From positions 1,640,501-1,704,500 of the forward strand of contig NZ_FPHO01000003.1 of the NCBI RefSeq assembly GCF_900117455.1: a stretch of DNA of 64,000 nucleotides. Reading direction: 5' to 3'. Position 1 is the first letter of the stretch; the number at the start of each line of letters is the position of its first letter. The notes under the pieces are model-generated. The model worked only from the letters and a program-made list of their open reading frames with translations. It was not told the DNA's origin and did not search any database. The DNA comes from Hyphomicrobium sp. CS1GBMeth3 (GTDB lineage: Bacteria; Pseudomonadota; Alphaproteobacteria; Rhizobiales; Hyphomicrobiaceae). The position numbers were made by a program, and so were the translations under genes. This document shows, one piece after another, positions 36,192-44,876 of this stretch.

Positions 36192-36488
36192 TTAGTCGTC
36201 TTCCAATGCTTCCGCCGCCTGCAGCAGGCCCATGGCGGGATTCTGCTCGCAATGCGCTTGGATGTCCTCGGCGTCCTCCTGCGCCGCAGCAAGATCGACC
36301 TTTGCATCCTCGGGGCTCTCATCGTCGGCAAGGTAGCCGTCCAACCAAACGGCGAGCAGCCGAAGCGTCGCGTCGGGCAGCGCAGCGACCTCTTTGCAGG
36401 TGATGGTACGAACATCTATCGTTTGGGCCTTAACGGAGGCCGCCGCCAGAAATGGCACGGCCAACACAATGGCAACGGGATGCTTCAC
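36192..36488 (-). CDS. HdeA/HdeB-like periplasmic protein
   Basis: This 98-residue secreted protein has a GTG start after AGGAGAC, a signal peptide ending VKAQ, then TITCKEVAALPDATLRLLAV and WLDGYLADDESPEDA, and a second Cys in IQAHCEQNPAMGLL. The two-cysteine all-helical HdeA fold binds unfolding proteins in an acid-stressed periplasm. The mature domain is acidic. It ends four bases after the convergent NRPS gene, with no room for a terminator between them. A protective role against a polycationic product is speculation. Confidence 0.72.
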   Translation of the reverse strand: MKHPVAIVLAVPFLAAASVKAQTIDVRTITCKEVAALPDATLRLLAVWLDGYLADDESPEDAKVDLAAAQEDAEDIQAHCEQNPAMGLLQAAEALEDD

Positions 36489-37005
36489 GGCCGAAGTCTC
36501 CTATGATGGAAGGCCAGTATCGGATTGAGCGATCGGGAAACCCGCGCTTCAGGCAACTAGAATGAATGGAATTTCATCACGAAGGCGGTATTGGCTGCAC
36601 CGGGGAGGCGATACCAATAAAATCAATGACTTAACGGCCAGCGTTCAAGCCGGCGAGCGTCGTCAAACTCAGCAGTCGTATCCCGGGCCAGCGGCGAGGC
36701 GCTGCACTCATTTTACCTGCGACGCATTCTTGTTGGCCCCCTGCCGCACCAGCCCCGAGAATCGCGCTTCCGACTGCGATACTTATATCCATCCGAGCAA
36801 GCGGACTTGCCGACGCGCGGACATTACGCGAGCGTTGGCGTTGGGGGTGACGATGGGACATGATCGGTTGACGTATCCGGGACCAGAACCTGGAGGCCAT
36901 CCAGGAACGCAGGTCTACGCCTCCCCGTCGAAGTCGGCAGGCGCTCGGATGTCTTCCACTTTTTGGGAGAAATCGTGCCGCGCAGAGAGGCTTGGATAGA
37001 GCGGC
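36489..37005. other. Intergenic stretch upstream of the antiporter
   Basis: These 517 bases hold promoters for the divergent hdeA-like and antiporter genes. No convincing gene was found; frames of 90-155 codons on both strands have no motif, signal peptide or ribosome binding site. The right-most 150 bases are not obviously coding. Confidence 0.35.
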
Positions 37006-38673
37006 ATGGACACGACGTTTGCTTCCGTATTCTACGAAATCGCAATCCTGATTCTGCTTGCTTCCACGGTGGGATTTGTCGGATTGCTCGCACGGCAACC
37101 ATTGGTGGTTGCCTTCATTGCTGTCGGTGTGCTTGCCGGGCCTGATGCCCTTGGGCTGGTGAGCTCAACCGATTTCATCGAAACACTGAGCAAGATTTCC
37201 ATCGCCGTCCTGCTTTTTTTGGTTGGCCTCAAGCTCGACGTTGGTTTGGTTCGAAGCCTGGGCAAGGTGGCAGTGGCGACAGGGCTTGGCCAGGTCACCT
37301 TCACGGCATTCTTCGGTTTCTTGATATGTCTAGCGCTGGGAATCGAATGGCGAACATCGATCTACGTCGCTGTCGCGTTGACGTTCTCGTCAACGATTAT
37401 CATCGTCAAGCTTCTATCGGATAAGCAGGAAATCAGCGCCCTGCATGGGAAGATCGCGCTCGGCTTCCTAATCGTGCAGGACATCTTCGTCGTCTTAGCG
37501 ATGGTCACCCTTTCAGCGCTCGGCGTCGGGCTCGGTAACGAGTCCGGCTCATTCGCGGACGTCGCGATGGTTTTTGCCGGCGGCGCTGGAATGGTCGCTG
37601 TTATTGTGCTGTTCATCCGCTACCTGGCCGACCCGTTGCTTGGTCTGATCTCGCGCTCGCCTGAGCTTATGGTGATTTTTGCGGTGGGCTGGGCAGCGAG
37701 CCTTGCTGCTTTGGGGGATATGCTTGGGTTCGGGAAAGAGCTCGGGGGCCTGCTCGCGGGGGTGTCGCTGGCATCGACGCAGTATCGCGAGGCCATCAGC
37801 TCGCGCCTGGCGAGCCTCCGCGATTTCCTATTGTTGTTCTTTTTTATCAATCTCGGATCGTCCTTAAGCCTCACGGCGATTGGCGACCAGATCGGTCCCG
37901 CGATCGTGCTCTCGATTTTCGTTCTGATCGGCAATCCCCTCATCGTCATGGCAATCATGGGATACATGGGTTACCGCAAACGCACAGGGTTTCTGGCGGG
38001 TCTGACGGTGGCGCAGATCTCAGAGTTTTCCCTGATCTTCATGGCGATGGGCGTCGCGATAGGCCACGTCCCCGATGGGGCGATGGGGCTCGTGACCCTG
38101 GTTGGTCTCGTGACGATCGCGGTATCGGTGTACATGATCACATGGTCCCACAGGCTTTACGAGGTGTGCGAACCTTACCTCGGCATTTTTGAGCGCAGAA
38201 ACGCCCGTAGGGAGAGCGACGACGCAGCCACGTTGAAGTCGAATTCAAATTATGACTTCGTCATCTTCGGCCTTGGCCGATACGGCTGTCGAATCGGGCA
38301 TCGACTTCAAGAGAAAGGCTACAAGCTTCTCGGTATCGACTTCGACCCCGAAGCCTTGGCAGACTGGAGGCGGATGGGCATGGATGCGACCTTCGGTGAC
38401 GCAACGGATCCTGAATTCGTCGCTCACCTCAACCTGTCGGGCGTAAAGGCCGTGATATCTGCTGTTCCGAGGGAGCGGGGCGCCCTGACCGAGGCAGATC
38501 CTCAGCTCGCGCTGCTGCACGGGCTCGACGCGGCAAACTACAAGGGAAAGGTGTTTCTTTCGGTTCAGAAAATGGCTGACGCAGAGGATCTGTTGAAAAG
38601 GGGCGCAAGTGTCGTCCTCAAGCCTTTCGACGATGCGGCCGAGTTCGCCGTAGAACAGCTCATCGAGACCTGA
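37006..38673 (+). CDS. CPA2-family cation:proton antiporter with TrkA-N domain (KefB/C-like)
   Basis: This 555-residue protein has 12 or 13 membrane helices (residues 5-385), including the family motifs VGVLAGPDALGLV, ISIAVLLFLVGLKLD and FLIVQDIFVVLAM, in which QD is the ion-binding Asp site of CPA2 exchangers. A cytoplasmic Rossmann TrkA-N domain follows (about 412-540; DFVIFGLGRYGCRIGHRLQE, LLGIDFDPEALADW), which would bind NAD(H). Such proteins exchange K+ or Na+ for H+ and often respond to stress. No ancillary KefF/G gene is adjacent. The start is ATG 37006, after GGATAGAGCGGC. Confidence 0.88.
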   Translation: MDTTFASVFYEIAILILLASTVGFVGLLARQPLVVAFIAVGVLAGPDALGLVSSTDFIETLSKISIAVLLFLVGLKLDVGLVRSLGKVAVATGLGQVTFTAFFGFLICLALGIEWRTSIYVAVALTFSSTIIIVKLLSDKQEISALHGKIALGFLIVQDIFVVLAMVTLSALGVGLGNESGSFADVAMVFAGGAGMVAVIVLFIRYLADPLLGLISRSPELMVIFAVGWAASLAALGDMLGFGKELGGLLAGVSLASTQYREAISSRLASLRDFLLLFFFINLGSSLSLTAIGDQIGPAIVLSIFVLIGNPLIVMAIMGYMGYRKRTGFLAGLTVAQISEFSLIFMAMGVAIGHVPDGAMGLVTLVGLVTIAVSVYMITWSHRLYEVCEPYLGIFERRNARRESDDAATLKSNSNYDFVIFGLGRYGCRIGHRLQEKGYKLLGIDFDPEALADWRRMGMDATFGDATDPEFVAHLNLSGVKAVISAVPRERGALTEADPQLALLHGLDAANYKGKVFLSVQKMADAEDLLKRGASVVLKPFDDAAEFAVEQLIET

Positions 38674-38737
38674 CGCTGTCTCACGGAATCTCCGCATACG
38701 GGCAATGGTCTTAGGGGCGCTGGCGAAAACAAGCTCA

Positions 38738-40243
38738 TCAACCTCGCCGACGAAATCGAGGACGCGCGGAACTCACGAGCAGAACAGCGCCGACCGCCAT
38801 GCTGGCGCTGACCCAGAGCGCGGCAGGATCAGTCATGCGTCCCGCCCACATGGCTCCATGCGTCACCACGACGGCAACCGTGACAAGGCCCGTCAACAGC
38901 CGCAGCAGCCGGGCAACGGACGTTGCCGCCTCCCCTGCGGGCGCAGCGATCACGGTCAGCAGCGTGACAGCCAGATAGGATGGCAGCGCGACGGGCTCGC
39001 CGGCTGCCAGCACAGCGAGTGCGGCGACCGCAATGGCGAGCGGCTGTCCCCAGACGACGGCCGCCCAGACCTTTTCCCAATGCGGCGCCGCGCGGCCGGC
39101 GTCGCGCCGACGCGCGAGCCATATTGTGATGCCTGTCGACGTCACGATGGTGATCGCAAGCCCGAGGATGCCGTAGATGATCTTCACCGGAAAACCGCCG
39201 AACCATCCGAAATGCACGGGCTGCAGTGCGCCCAGAATTTGCTTGCCGATGCTTCCGGTCTCGAGTCCACCATCACCAAGAGATTTGCCCGAGCCATCGA
39301 AAAAGTAACTATTGGAATTGGCGAGATGGCCGGGCGTGCGCATCCCGACATTCACCACCTGGCCGGCTTTGCCCACGTGCTGGATGGACACGCTGACGAA
39401 CTCGGCATCCGGCTGGCGCGTTTGCACGTCCCGGATCATGGCCGCGATATCGGGGACCGGCGCCGCCGTTTCGTCTTCCGTCGCCATGGGCCCGAGGATG
39501 CTGGCGAAGGCCTTCTCTCTGTCGCCTTCGTATGCGGCAAGCGCCAGCACGCCGACGATCAACGACGACAGTCCGAGCAGAGCGCCTGTGGTCGAGACGG
39601 CGACGTGAAACGGCAGCCCCCACACACCCAAGCGATTGTGCAGATCCGCCTCCTGAAGGCGCCGCGATCCACCCCATCGCAAAGCGAAGGCGTCCTTGAA
39701 CAGTCGCGGATGGGACAGCAAGCCGGAAACGAGCGAGGATAGAAGCGCCACGCCGGTGAGGCCCACCAGGAATAGGCCCCACGCGCGCGGCAAATGCAGG
39801 TGCATGTGAAGGTTGCCAACGAACTGCGACCAGGGCGCATGATGCTCGACGAGCAAGTTGCCCTCGGCATTGCCGAGCCATGTCTCATGCACGTCGGTCT
39901 CATGATCGTGGAAGCTCACGATCAACCGGCTCCGGGAGGGGCTCGGCCCTCGCACGAAGATATCGTGCGCCGCGTTCGCAGCGACCGCCCTGCGGTATCC
40001 TTCGTCGAGCGCGCGCACCGCGACGTCAGCCGTTACGCTGCTGGTAACGAAGGGCGCGTTCGGTTGCTCCCAACGGTCGAACTCGTTGACGAACACAGCG
40101 AGCGTCCCGCTGAGACACACGATGTAGATCAACGCCGCGAACGCGATGCCGAGCGCCGAATGCCCGGCCAGCATGGCGCGCACGAATTCCGGTGGCAGGA
40201 ACGGCTTCTTGCGGGTTTTCGGCTGAACAGCTTCCTGCATCAT
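38738..40243 (-). CDS. PepSY-associated membrane protein, iron-uptake-linked
   Basis: This 501-residue membrane protein of the PepSY-TM family has the N-terminal helix (LGIAFAALIYIVCLSGTLAV), a large periplasmic loop with the HMHLHLPRAWGLFLVGLTGV signature, a central helix pair, and further C-terminal helices. The family includes FoxB/PiuB-type siderophore-iron reductases and is often found with TonB-dependent receptors. The start at 40243 overlaps the stop of the upstream gene by four bases (ATGA), and AAGGGAC precedes it; a longer reading up to 40693 is antisense-like. The C-terminal region has additional four-helix extensions beyond the minimal family. It is possibly linked to the TonB system at 44877. 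Confidence 0.82.
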   Translation of the reverse strand: MMQEAVQPKTRKKPFLPPEFVRAMLAGHSALGIAFAALIYIVCLSGTLAVFVNEFDRWEQPNAPFVTSSVTADVAVRALDEGYRRAVAANAAHDIFVRGPSPSRSRLIVSFHDHETDVHETWLGNAEGNLLVEHHAPWSQFVGNLHMHLHLPRAWGLFLVGLTGVALLSSLVSGLLSHPRLFKDAFALRWGGSRRLQEADLHNRLGVWGLPFHVAVSTTGALLGLSSLIVGVLALAAYEGDREKAFASILGPMATEDETAAPVPDIAAMIRDVQTRQPDAEFVSVSIQHVGKAGQVVNVGMRTPGHLANSNSYFFDGSGKSLGDGGLETGSIGKQILGALQPVHFGWFGGFPVKIIYGILGLAITIVTSTGITIWLARRRDAGRAAPHWEKVWAAVVWGQPLAIAVAALAVLAAGEPVALPSYLAVTLLTVIAAPAGEAATSVARLLRLLTGLVTVAVVVTHGAMWAGRMTDPAALWVSASMAVGAVLLVSSARPRFRRRG

Positions 40244-40821
40244 GAAAGTCCCTTCGGCAGGAAAGCGATGCCGTAGCCGAGCGCGGAGACGGCGATCAGG
40301 ATCAGTGTCGCCCGCACGAGGCGCGGATCGCTCAACGTCCAGGCCATGCCGCCACCCCACAGGATCGGAACGAGAAGGCCACCGAGGACCGCGCGGTCCT
40401 GCGGCGGCAGCGGCAGCGCGACGGCGACCGCAACGTCGAGCCCGATCGAGGCGACGCCAGCGAGCACGATGGCCAGCAGCGCCTTGGCAACGCCGCGCGG
40501 CCAATTGGTCGGCCGCTCTTCCGGATCGTAGGCCGCTTCCCGCGCCTCGCGGCGCCGGCTCTCGCGCCGTTCGAACGTGGCTGCGATCAAAGCGTAGGCC
40601 GCGAGTGAAAGCCCACCGAGCGCATACGTCGTGCCGAGTTCCGCGCCCCAGGCCTGGCCGAGCACAACAAAGCCTACGAATACAGCCAGCCATCCGCCGA
40701 TCAGCCAGCCGACGCCGCCGTTGCGGCGTGCTAGCCAGCGTTTGCGCAGCATGATGATGCCGGAAGCCAGAAGCAGGCCGCCGGCAAAAGACAACGCGAG
40801 TGGATCAAGTGTCTCGAGCAT
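40240..40821 (-). CDS. Membrane protein cotranscribed with the PepSY protein
   Basis: This 193-residue protein has about five hydrophobic helices (near residues 8-25, 38-58, 66-80, 110-130 and 145-190) separated by a charged Arg/Glu-rich loop (FERRESRRREAREAAYDPEE). It is directly upstream of the PepSY gene with a four-base overlap. Similar poorly characterised membrane proteins accompany PepSY proteins in iron-uptake loci; no specific family motif was recognised. Confidence 0.7.
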   Translation of the reverse strand: MLETLDPLALSFAGGLLLASGIIMLRKRWLARRNGGVGWLIGGWLAVFVGFVVLGQAWGAELGTTYALGGLSLAAYALIAATFERRESRRREAREAAYDPEERPTNWPRGVAKALLAIVLAGVASIGLDVAVAVALPLPPQDRAVLGGLLVPILWGGGMAWTLSDPRLVRATLILIAVSALGYGIAFLPKGLS

Positions 40822-41100
40822 TGCTCGGCAGTTGGCCCCCTAAGGCGTCAGAATTAATACGTGAAGCCGGTGATGATGGTGTGCGCCTGCCCAAACGAAG
40901 CAAATCGCCGCGCTCACGACGTAACGACTTACTTGTCCCTGAGGCTTGATCCGCACTGACGCGGAGGACAATACACCGACACGGCATAATGTCTACGCGA
41001 TAAGTCCAGAATGTGACAGTTGCGGCTTTATGTGCGTGGGCTGACCGACGTGCGGCCCGTCGCCCTTCGAGCGCGGGCACAAGCGCGTCTGGACCGCACC

Positions 41101-43551
41101 TCAGCTGCGAATCCGAGTATTGGCAGGATCGTAAAGTGCGTCGAGCGTGACGGTCGCCGGCACGCGTTCGGTCGCCACCTCGAGCTCGTAGCTGCCGGAT
41201 AGCACGAACGCGTCGTCGACGCCCTCCCCCGACCGGCGCACGTATCCGTAACCGATGGAGCGGCCCACCGTGTGGCCGAAGCCGCCGCTCGCGAGCCATC
41301 CGACACGCTCGCCGTTCCGATAAATCGTCTCACGTCCGAGCAAAACGACGGCCGGATCGGCGGTGAAGCAGGCGAGCCTGCGCGGCAAAGGCTTCGCGGA
41401 CTGCATCTCAAGCGCGTCGCGGCCTTGGAACGGCGTGTTCGACTTGAGCTTGACGGCCCAGCCGAGCCCGGCAACGAGCGGTGAATGATCGGGACTGATC
41501 TCCGAGCCCCAGGCGCGGTAACCCTTCTCGAGCCTGAGCGACTCGATCGCGCGGTAGCCGGCGTTGGCGATGCCGTGCTTGGCGCCCTCAGCCATGATCG
41601 CGTCGTAGACGGAGGCCATGAACTCGACAGGGATGTGCAGCTCCCAGCCTAACTCGCCGACGTAGGTGACGCGCAGTGCCAGCAGCGGCGCACCCGCGAG
41701 CGTGATCTGCCGGATGCGCGAGAACGGAAAGCCCGTGTTCGAAAGATCCTCGCTGGTCAGCGCCTGCAGCACGTCGCGCGAGCGCGGGCCCATCACCGAG
41801 AGCACGCCATAGGCCGAGGTCACGTCCACAAGTCGCGCGTCCAGCCCCGCTGGGATGGAGCGGCGGATCCAGTCGAAGTCGTGCGTCGCAAACCCCGTAC
41901 CGGTGACGATGTAGTAGGCATCGTCCGCGAGCCGGCCGACGGTCAGATCGCACTCGATGCCGCCCTTGCCGTTGAGCATCTGCGTGTAGATTAGATGTCC
42001 GGGCGCCTTGGCAACGTCGTTGGCCGCGATCCAAGACAGCGCTTGCTCGGCGTCTCGCCCCAGGAGCTGGAACTTTGCGAATGAGGTCTGATCGAATACG
42101 GCGACGCGCTCGCGCGCGGCTTGGTGCTCGCGGCCGACCGCACCGAACCAGTTCTGGCGCCCGAAGGAGTAGACGTCGTGCGGCTCCTCGCCGGCCGTTG
42201 CCTCCGCGAACCAGTTGGGGCGCTCCCATCCGAGCTTTTCACCGAACACCGCGCCCTGCGCCGTGAGCCGGTCGTACAAAGGCGAGCGCCGAAGCGGACG
42301 GCCCGAGTGATGCTCCTCGTGCGGCCATGCCATCGTGTAGTGCTTGGCGTAGGCTTCCATGGTGCGCGTGCGCACCCAGTTCGTGTCGAGGTGGTTGCGC
42401 CCGAAGCGGCGGATGTCGACCGGCCAGAGGTCGTAAGGTGGCTCACCTTTCGCTACCCACTCGGCGAGCGCCATACCCGCGCCGCCGCCGGCTGCGATGC
42501 CGAACGCGTTGAAGCCAGCGCCGACGAAGATGTTTCGCGCCTCCGGCGCCTCGCCGAGGATGAAGTTGCCGTCGGGCGTGAAGCTCTCCGGCCCGTTGAT
42601 GAACTGGCGGATCCCTGTCGTCTCCATGGCCGGCACGCGCCCCGCGGCAAGCTCGAGCAGCGGCTCGAAGTGCTCGAGGTCGTTCTCGAGAAGCTGGAAC
42701 GCGAACGGCTCGCTGGCCTTCGTCTCCGCCCACGGCATCGGGTTCGGCTCGTAGCCGCCCATGACGAGCCCGCCGACCTCCTCCTTCCAATATGTGAGCC
42801 GGTCCGGATCGCGCAGCGTCGGCAGGCTCGACGTCACCCCCTCGATCTTCTCCGTGATCAGGTACTGATGCTGCATCGAGACGAGCGGAATATTGATGCC
42901 GGCCAGCTTGCCGATCTGGCGCGACCACTGCCCGGCGCAGATGACGAGCTTCTCGCAGGCGACGCGCCCCTTATCGGTCACGACCGCCTGCACACGCCCA
43001 TCCTCGGTCTCGATGCCGGTGACTGTCACGTTCTCCTGGATCGTGACGCCACCCTGGCGCGCGCCCTTGGTGAGCGACATCGTGATGTCCGATGGCGAGG
43101 CCTGTCCGTCCGTCGGCAGGAACGCCGCGCCGACGACATCGTCGACCTGCATCAGCGGCCACAACTCCTGCGCCTCCTTGGGCGAGAGGAGGTGCATGTC
43201 GAGCCCGAACGACTTGGCCGTCGTCGCCTGCCGTTTGACCTCGGTCCACCGCTCGGCGTTGCAGGCAAGCCGCAAGCCGCCGTTGCGCTTCCAGCCTGTC
43301 GCAAGCCCGGTCTCCGCTTCAAGTCGGTCGTAAAGCGCGACGGAGTAGCCGAGCAGTTGCGTGATGTTGGCGCTCGATCGCAGTTGGCCAACGAGGCCCG
43401 CCGCGTGCCACGTCGAGCCGGAGGTGAGCGCGCCGCGCTCAAGCAGGATCACGTCTGTGAGTCCCATCTTGGCCAGATGGTACGCGGTTGAGCATCCGAC
43501 GATGCCTCCGCCAATAATGACAATCTTGGCCGAGGTCGTGAGGTCGCTCAT
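41101..43551 (-). CDS. FAD-dependent demethylating dehydrogenase (dimethylglycine/sarcosine dehydrogenase-like, DAO + GcvT)
   Basis: This 816-residue two-domain enzyme has an N-terminal DAO-type FAD domain (residues 8-370) with IVIIGGGIVGCSTAYHLAKM and LTSGSTWHAAGLVGQLRSS; the His in that motif is the covalent FAD site of dimethylglycine dehydrogenase. The C-terminal GcvT/aminomethyltransferase domain (about 430-810; GRQNWFGAVGREHQAARERV, LRVTYVGELGWELHIPVEF, RAIESLRLEKGYRAWGSEIS) passes the methyl group to tetrahydrofolate. Such enzymes oxidise N-methylated glycine derivatives, giving methylene-THF, useful in C1 metabolism. The start overlaps the stop of the upstream kinase gene by four bases. 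The exact N-methyl substrate (dimethylglycine, sarcosine or another) is not determined. Confidence 0.87.
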   Translation of the reverse strand: MSDLTTSAKIVIIGGGIVGCSTAYHLAKMGLTDVILLERGALTSGSTWHAAGLVGQLRSSANITQLLGYSVALYDRLEAETGLATGWKRNGGLRLACNAERWTEVKRQATTAKSFGLDMHLLSPKEAQELWPLMQVDDVVGAAFLPTDGQASPSDITMSLTKGARQGGVTIQENVTVTGIETEDGRVQAVVTDKGRVACEKLVICAGQWSRQIGKLAGINIPLVSMQHQYLITEKIEGVTSSLPTLRDPDRLTYWKEEVGGLVMGGYEPNPMPWAETKASEPFAFQLLENDLEHFEPLLELAAGRVPAMETTGIRQFINGPESFTPDGNFILGEAPEARNIFVGAGFNAFGIAAGGGAGMALAEWVAKGEPPYDLWPVDIRRFGRNHLDTNWVRTRTMEAYAKHYTMAWPHEEHHSGRPLRRSPLYDRLTAQGAVFGEKLGWERPNWFAEATAGEEPHDVYSFGRQNWFGAVGREHQAARERVAVFDQTSFAKFQLLGRDAEQALSWIAANDVAKAPGHLIYTQMLNGKGGIECDLTVGRLADDAYYIVTGTGFATHDFDWIRRSIPAGLDARLVDVTSAYGVLSVMGPRSRDVLQALTSEDLSNTGFPFSRIRQITLAGAPLLALRVTYVGELGWELHIPVEFMASVYDAIMAEGAKHGIANAGYRAIESLRLEKGYRAWGSEISPDHSPLVAGLGWAVKLKSNTPFQGRDALEMQSAKPLPRRLACFTADPAVVLLGRETIYRNGERVGWLASGGFGHTVGRSIGYGYVRRSGEGVDDAFVLSGSYELEVATERVPATVTLDALYDPANTRIRS

Positions 43552-44450
43552 TGGGTCTCCATGGTCTTGAAGCTCGTGTAGGCCGCCTCGAAGCGGGCGA
43601 GGTTTTCGGCCGTGTAGGCGGCGTAATCGAAATCGACGGTGGAATGCAGCTCCGACACCATGGCCCACAGGGTCTCGCGCAAGAGGGAGGCTGCCGTCAT
43701 GGCGGCGGCGCGCCGGCGAAGATCGTCGTCCACCGGGCGGCCGAAGTAGGACGAGATCAGCGCCTCGGCAAGGTCGGGCGGCATCTCGCTGTTGGATGCC
43801 AGTCCGCCGAGGTCGAACAGCGGTGAATTGAACCCGGCATACTCCCAGTCGAGTAGCCACAGCTTGCGGCCGTCGTCGAGTATGTTTGCGGCCAACAGGT
43901 CGTTGTGCCCGAACACGACATCGATTGGTCCCACGGCCGCTTCGAGGCGCTCGGCGCGCGCTAGCAGATCCGCAAGCGTTGGAACATGGCGGCTTCCGCC
44001 GTCGCAAAGCGTATGGCCGTAGTCGCGGACGACATGGAACGGCCAGAACATCGGCGCTGGCCCGCGTAGATGCAGCGCCACGTCGCGATGGCAGCGACGG
44101 ATGAGCGAAACCAAGCGCTCAAGGTTGCCGGGGTCGCGCACGTCCTCCGGTGAGAAAGTCCGTCCCTGGATGAAATCGATGACGAGGAGGCCCGGCTCGG
44201 CGTGAATCACCGCCGGACTGATCCCGGCCGCATGCGCGGCGCGCGTAGCCGCAAGCTCGCTGGAGCGCACGATGCCGTGGACCGGAATGTCGCCGCCCGT
44301 GCGTACGACGTAGCGTCTGCCTTGGTCGTGCACCAGAAAGTTCTTGTTCGTGATGCCGCCGAGCAGCGGCTCAGGGTCGACGCGGCCAGACCAGATGTTG
44401 AGGCTGGCGACCCGCTCAACCAGTGGGTCGTTCTGCGCATCGGCGTTCAT
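43548..44450 (-). CDS. Choline/aminoglycoside-kinase-fold phosphotransferase
   Basis: This 300-residue kinase is of the choline/ethanolamine kinase (APH) fold. It has an N-terminal lobe with LGGITNKNFLVHDQGRRYVV, the catalytic loop VVFGHNDLLAANILDDG (HxDxxxxN) and the metal-binding LLDWEYAGFNSPLFDLGGL. It is the first gene of a two-gene unit with the demethylating dehydrogenase, so a methylated amine such as choline or a related alcohol amine may be the substrate; this is inference. Confidence 0.8.
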   Translation of the reverse strand: MNADAQNDPLVERVASLNIWSGRVDPEPLLGGITNKNFLVHDQGRRYVVRTGGDIPVHGIVRSSELAATRAAHAAGISPAVIHAEPGLLVIDFIQGRTFSPEDVRDPGNLERLVSLIRRCHRDVALHLRGPAPMFWPFHVVRDYGHTLCDGGSRHVPTLADLLARAERLEAAVGPIDVVFGHNDLLAANILDDGRKLWLLDWEYAGFNSPLFDLGGLASNSEMPPDLAEALISSYFGRPVDDDLRRRAAAMTAASLLRETLWAMVSELHSTVDFDYAAYTAENLARFEAAYTSFKTMETQ

Positions 44451-44586
44451 GCCGGCTCCGCTGATTGAGCGCCTGGCCGATCAGTGGGATCTGCGCGGCT
44501 GGAAGAGACCGCCTGAGATCAAGCAGGTCTTATGCCAGATGTCGATGCTGCGATTGCTGGGGAAAATGTGGCGCGAGCATCGTTAG
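44449..44586 (+). CDS. Possible 45-residue protein, divergent from the kinase
   Basis: The frame from ATG 44449, sharing the CATG with the opposite kinase start, reads MPAPLIERLADQWDLRGWKR and ends LLGKMWREHR. About three quarters of its third codon positions are G or C, like true genes here and unlike the surrounding non-coding DNA. There is no ribosome binding site, since the upstream sequence is the kinase coding strand. It may be a leaderless small protein or the tail of a lost gene. Confidence 0.3.
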   Translation: MPAPLIERLADQWDLRGWKRPPEIKQVLCQMSMLRLLGKMWREHR

Positions 44587-44806
44587 TAATCCGGAGACAT
44601 TCCCGTTTTGCCTAAAAGACAGGCTCACCATAAGCCAGGGCGTCCGTTGCGACGGCAGGGCCGTTCCGGTAAATGCATATTCCGGAAGCAGCGGGGACGG
44701 TGGCGCACAGCCGCGACCACAAGTCCGACCCCCAATCGCAGTCAGAACGCGACAGATTTGCACAGGCCGCAAGGAGCGGTCCGGGTTGCTTTTTTGCGGC
44801 ATAATA

Positions 44807-44835
44807 TTGACAGGGCTAGTATAGTTTAATTTATG
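44807..44835 (+). promoter_or_regulatory. Candidate promoter of the exbB-exbD-tonB operon
   Basis: A perfect TTGACA (44807-44812) is followed by an A/T-rich stretch (GTATAGTTTAATTTATG) holding several possible -10 hexamers, such as TAATTT at 15 bases or TTTATG at 17 bases. It lies 40-70 bases upstream of the exbB start and is the best sigma70-like site seen in this part. Confidence 0.45.
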
Positions 44836-44876
44836 TCCTCGCAATCTCGGTCATCAGCTCGGCGGACCCTTGAATC

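Noticed and set aside
38738..40693. Longer start for the PepSY protein at 40693
   Set aside because: The extra 150 residues overlap the upstream membrane protein in another frame and are Arg/Gly-rich; the ATGA overlap at 40243 is the natural start.
44590..44830. Possible cobalamin or TPP riboswitch upstream of exbB or the kinase
   Set aside because: AACGGGAA- and CTGAGA-like fragments occur but are not in the right order or context for either riboswitch.
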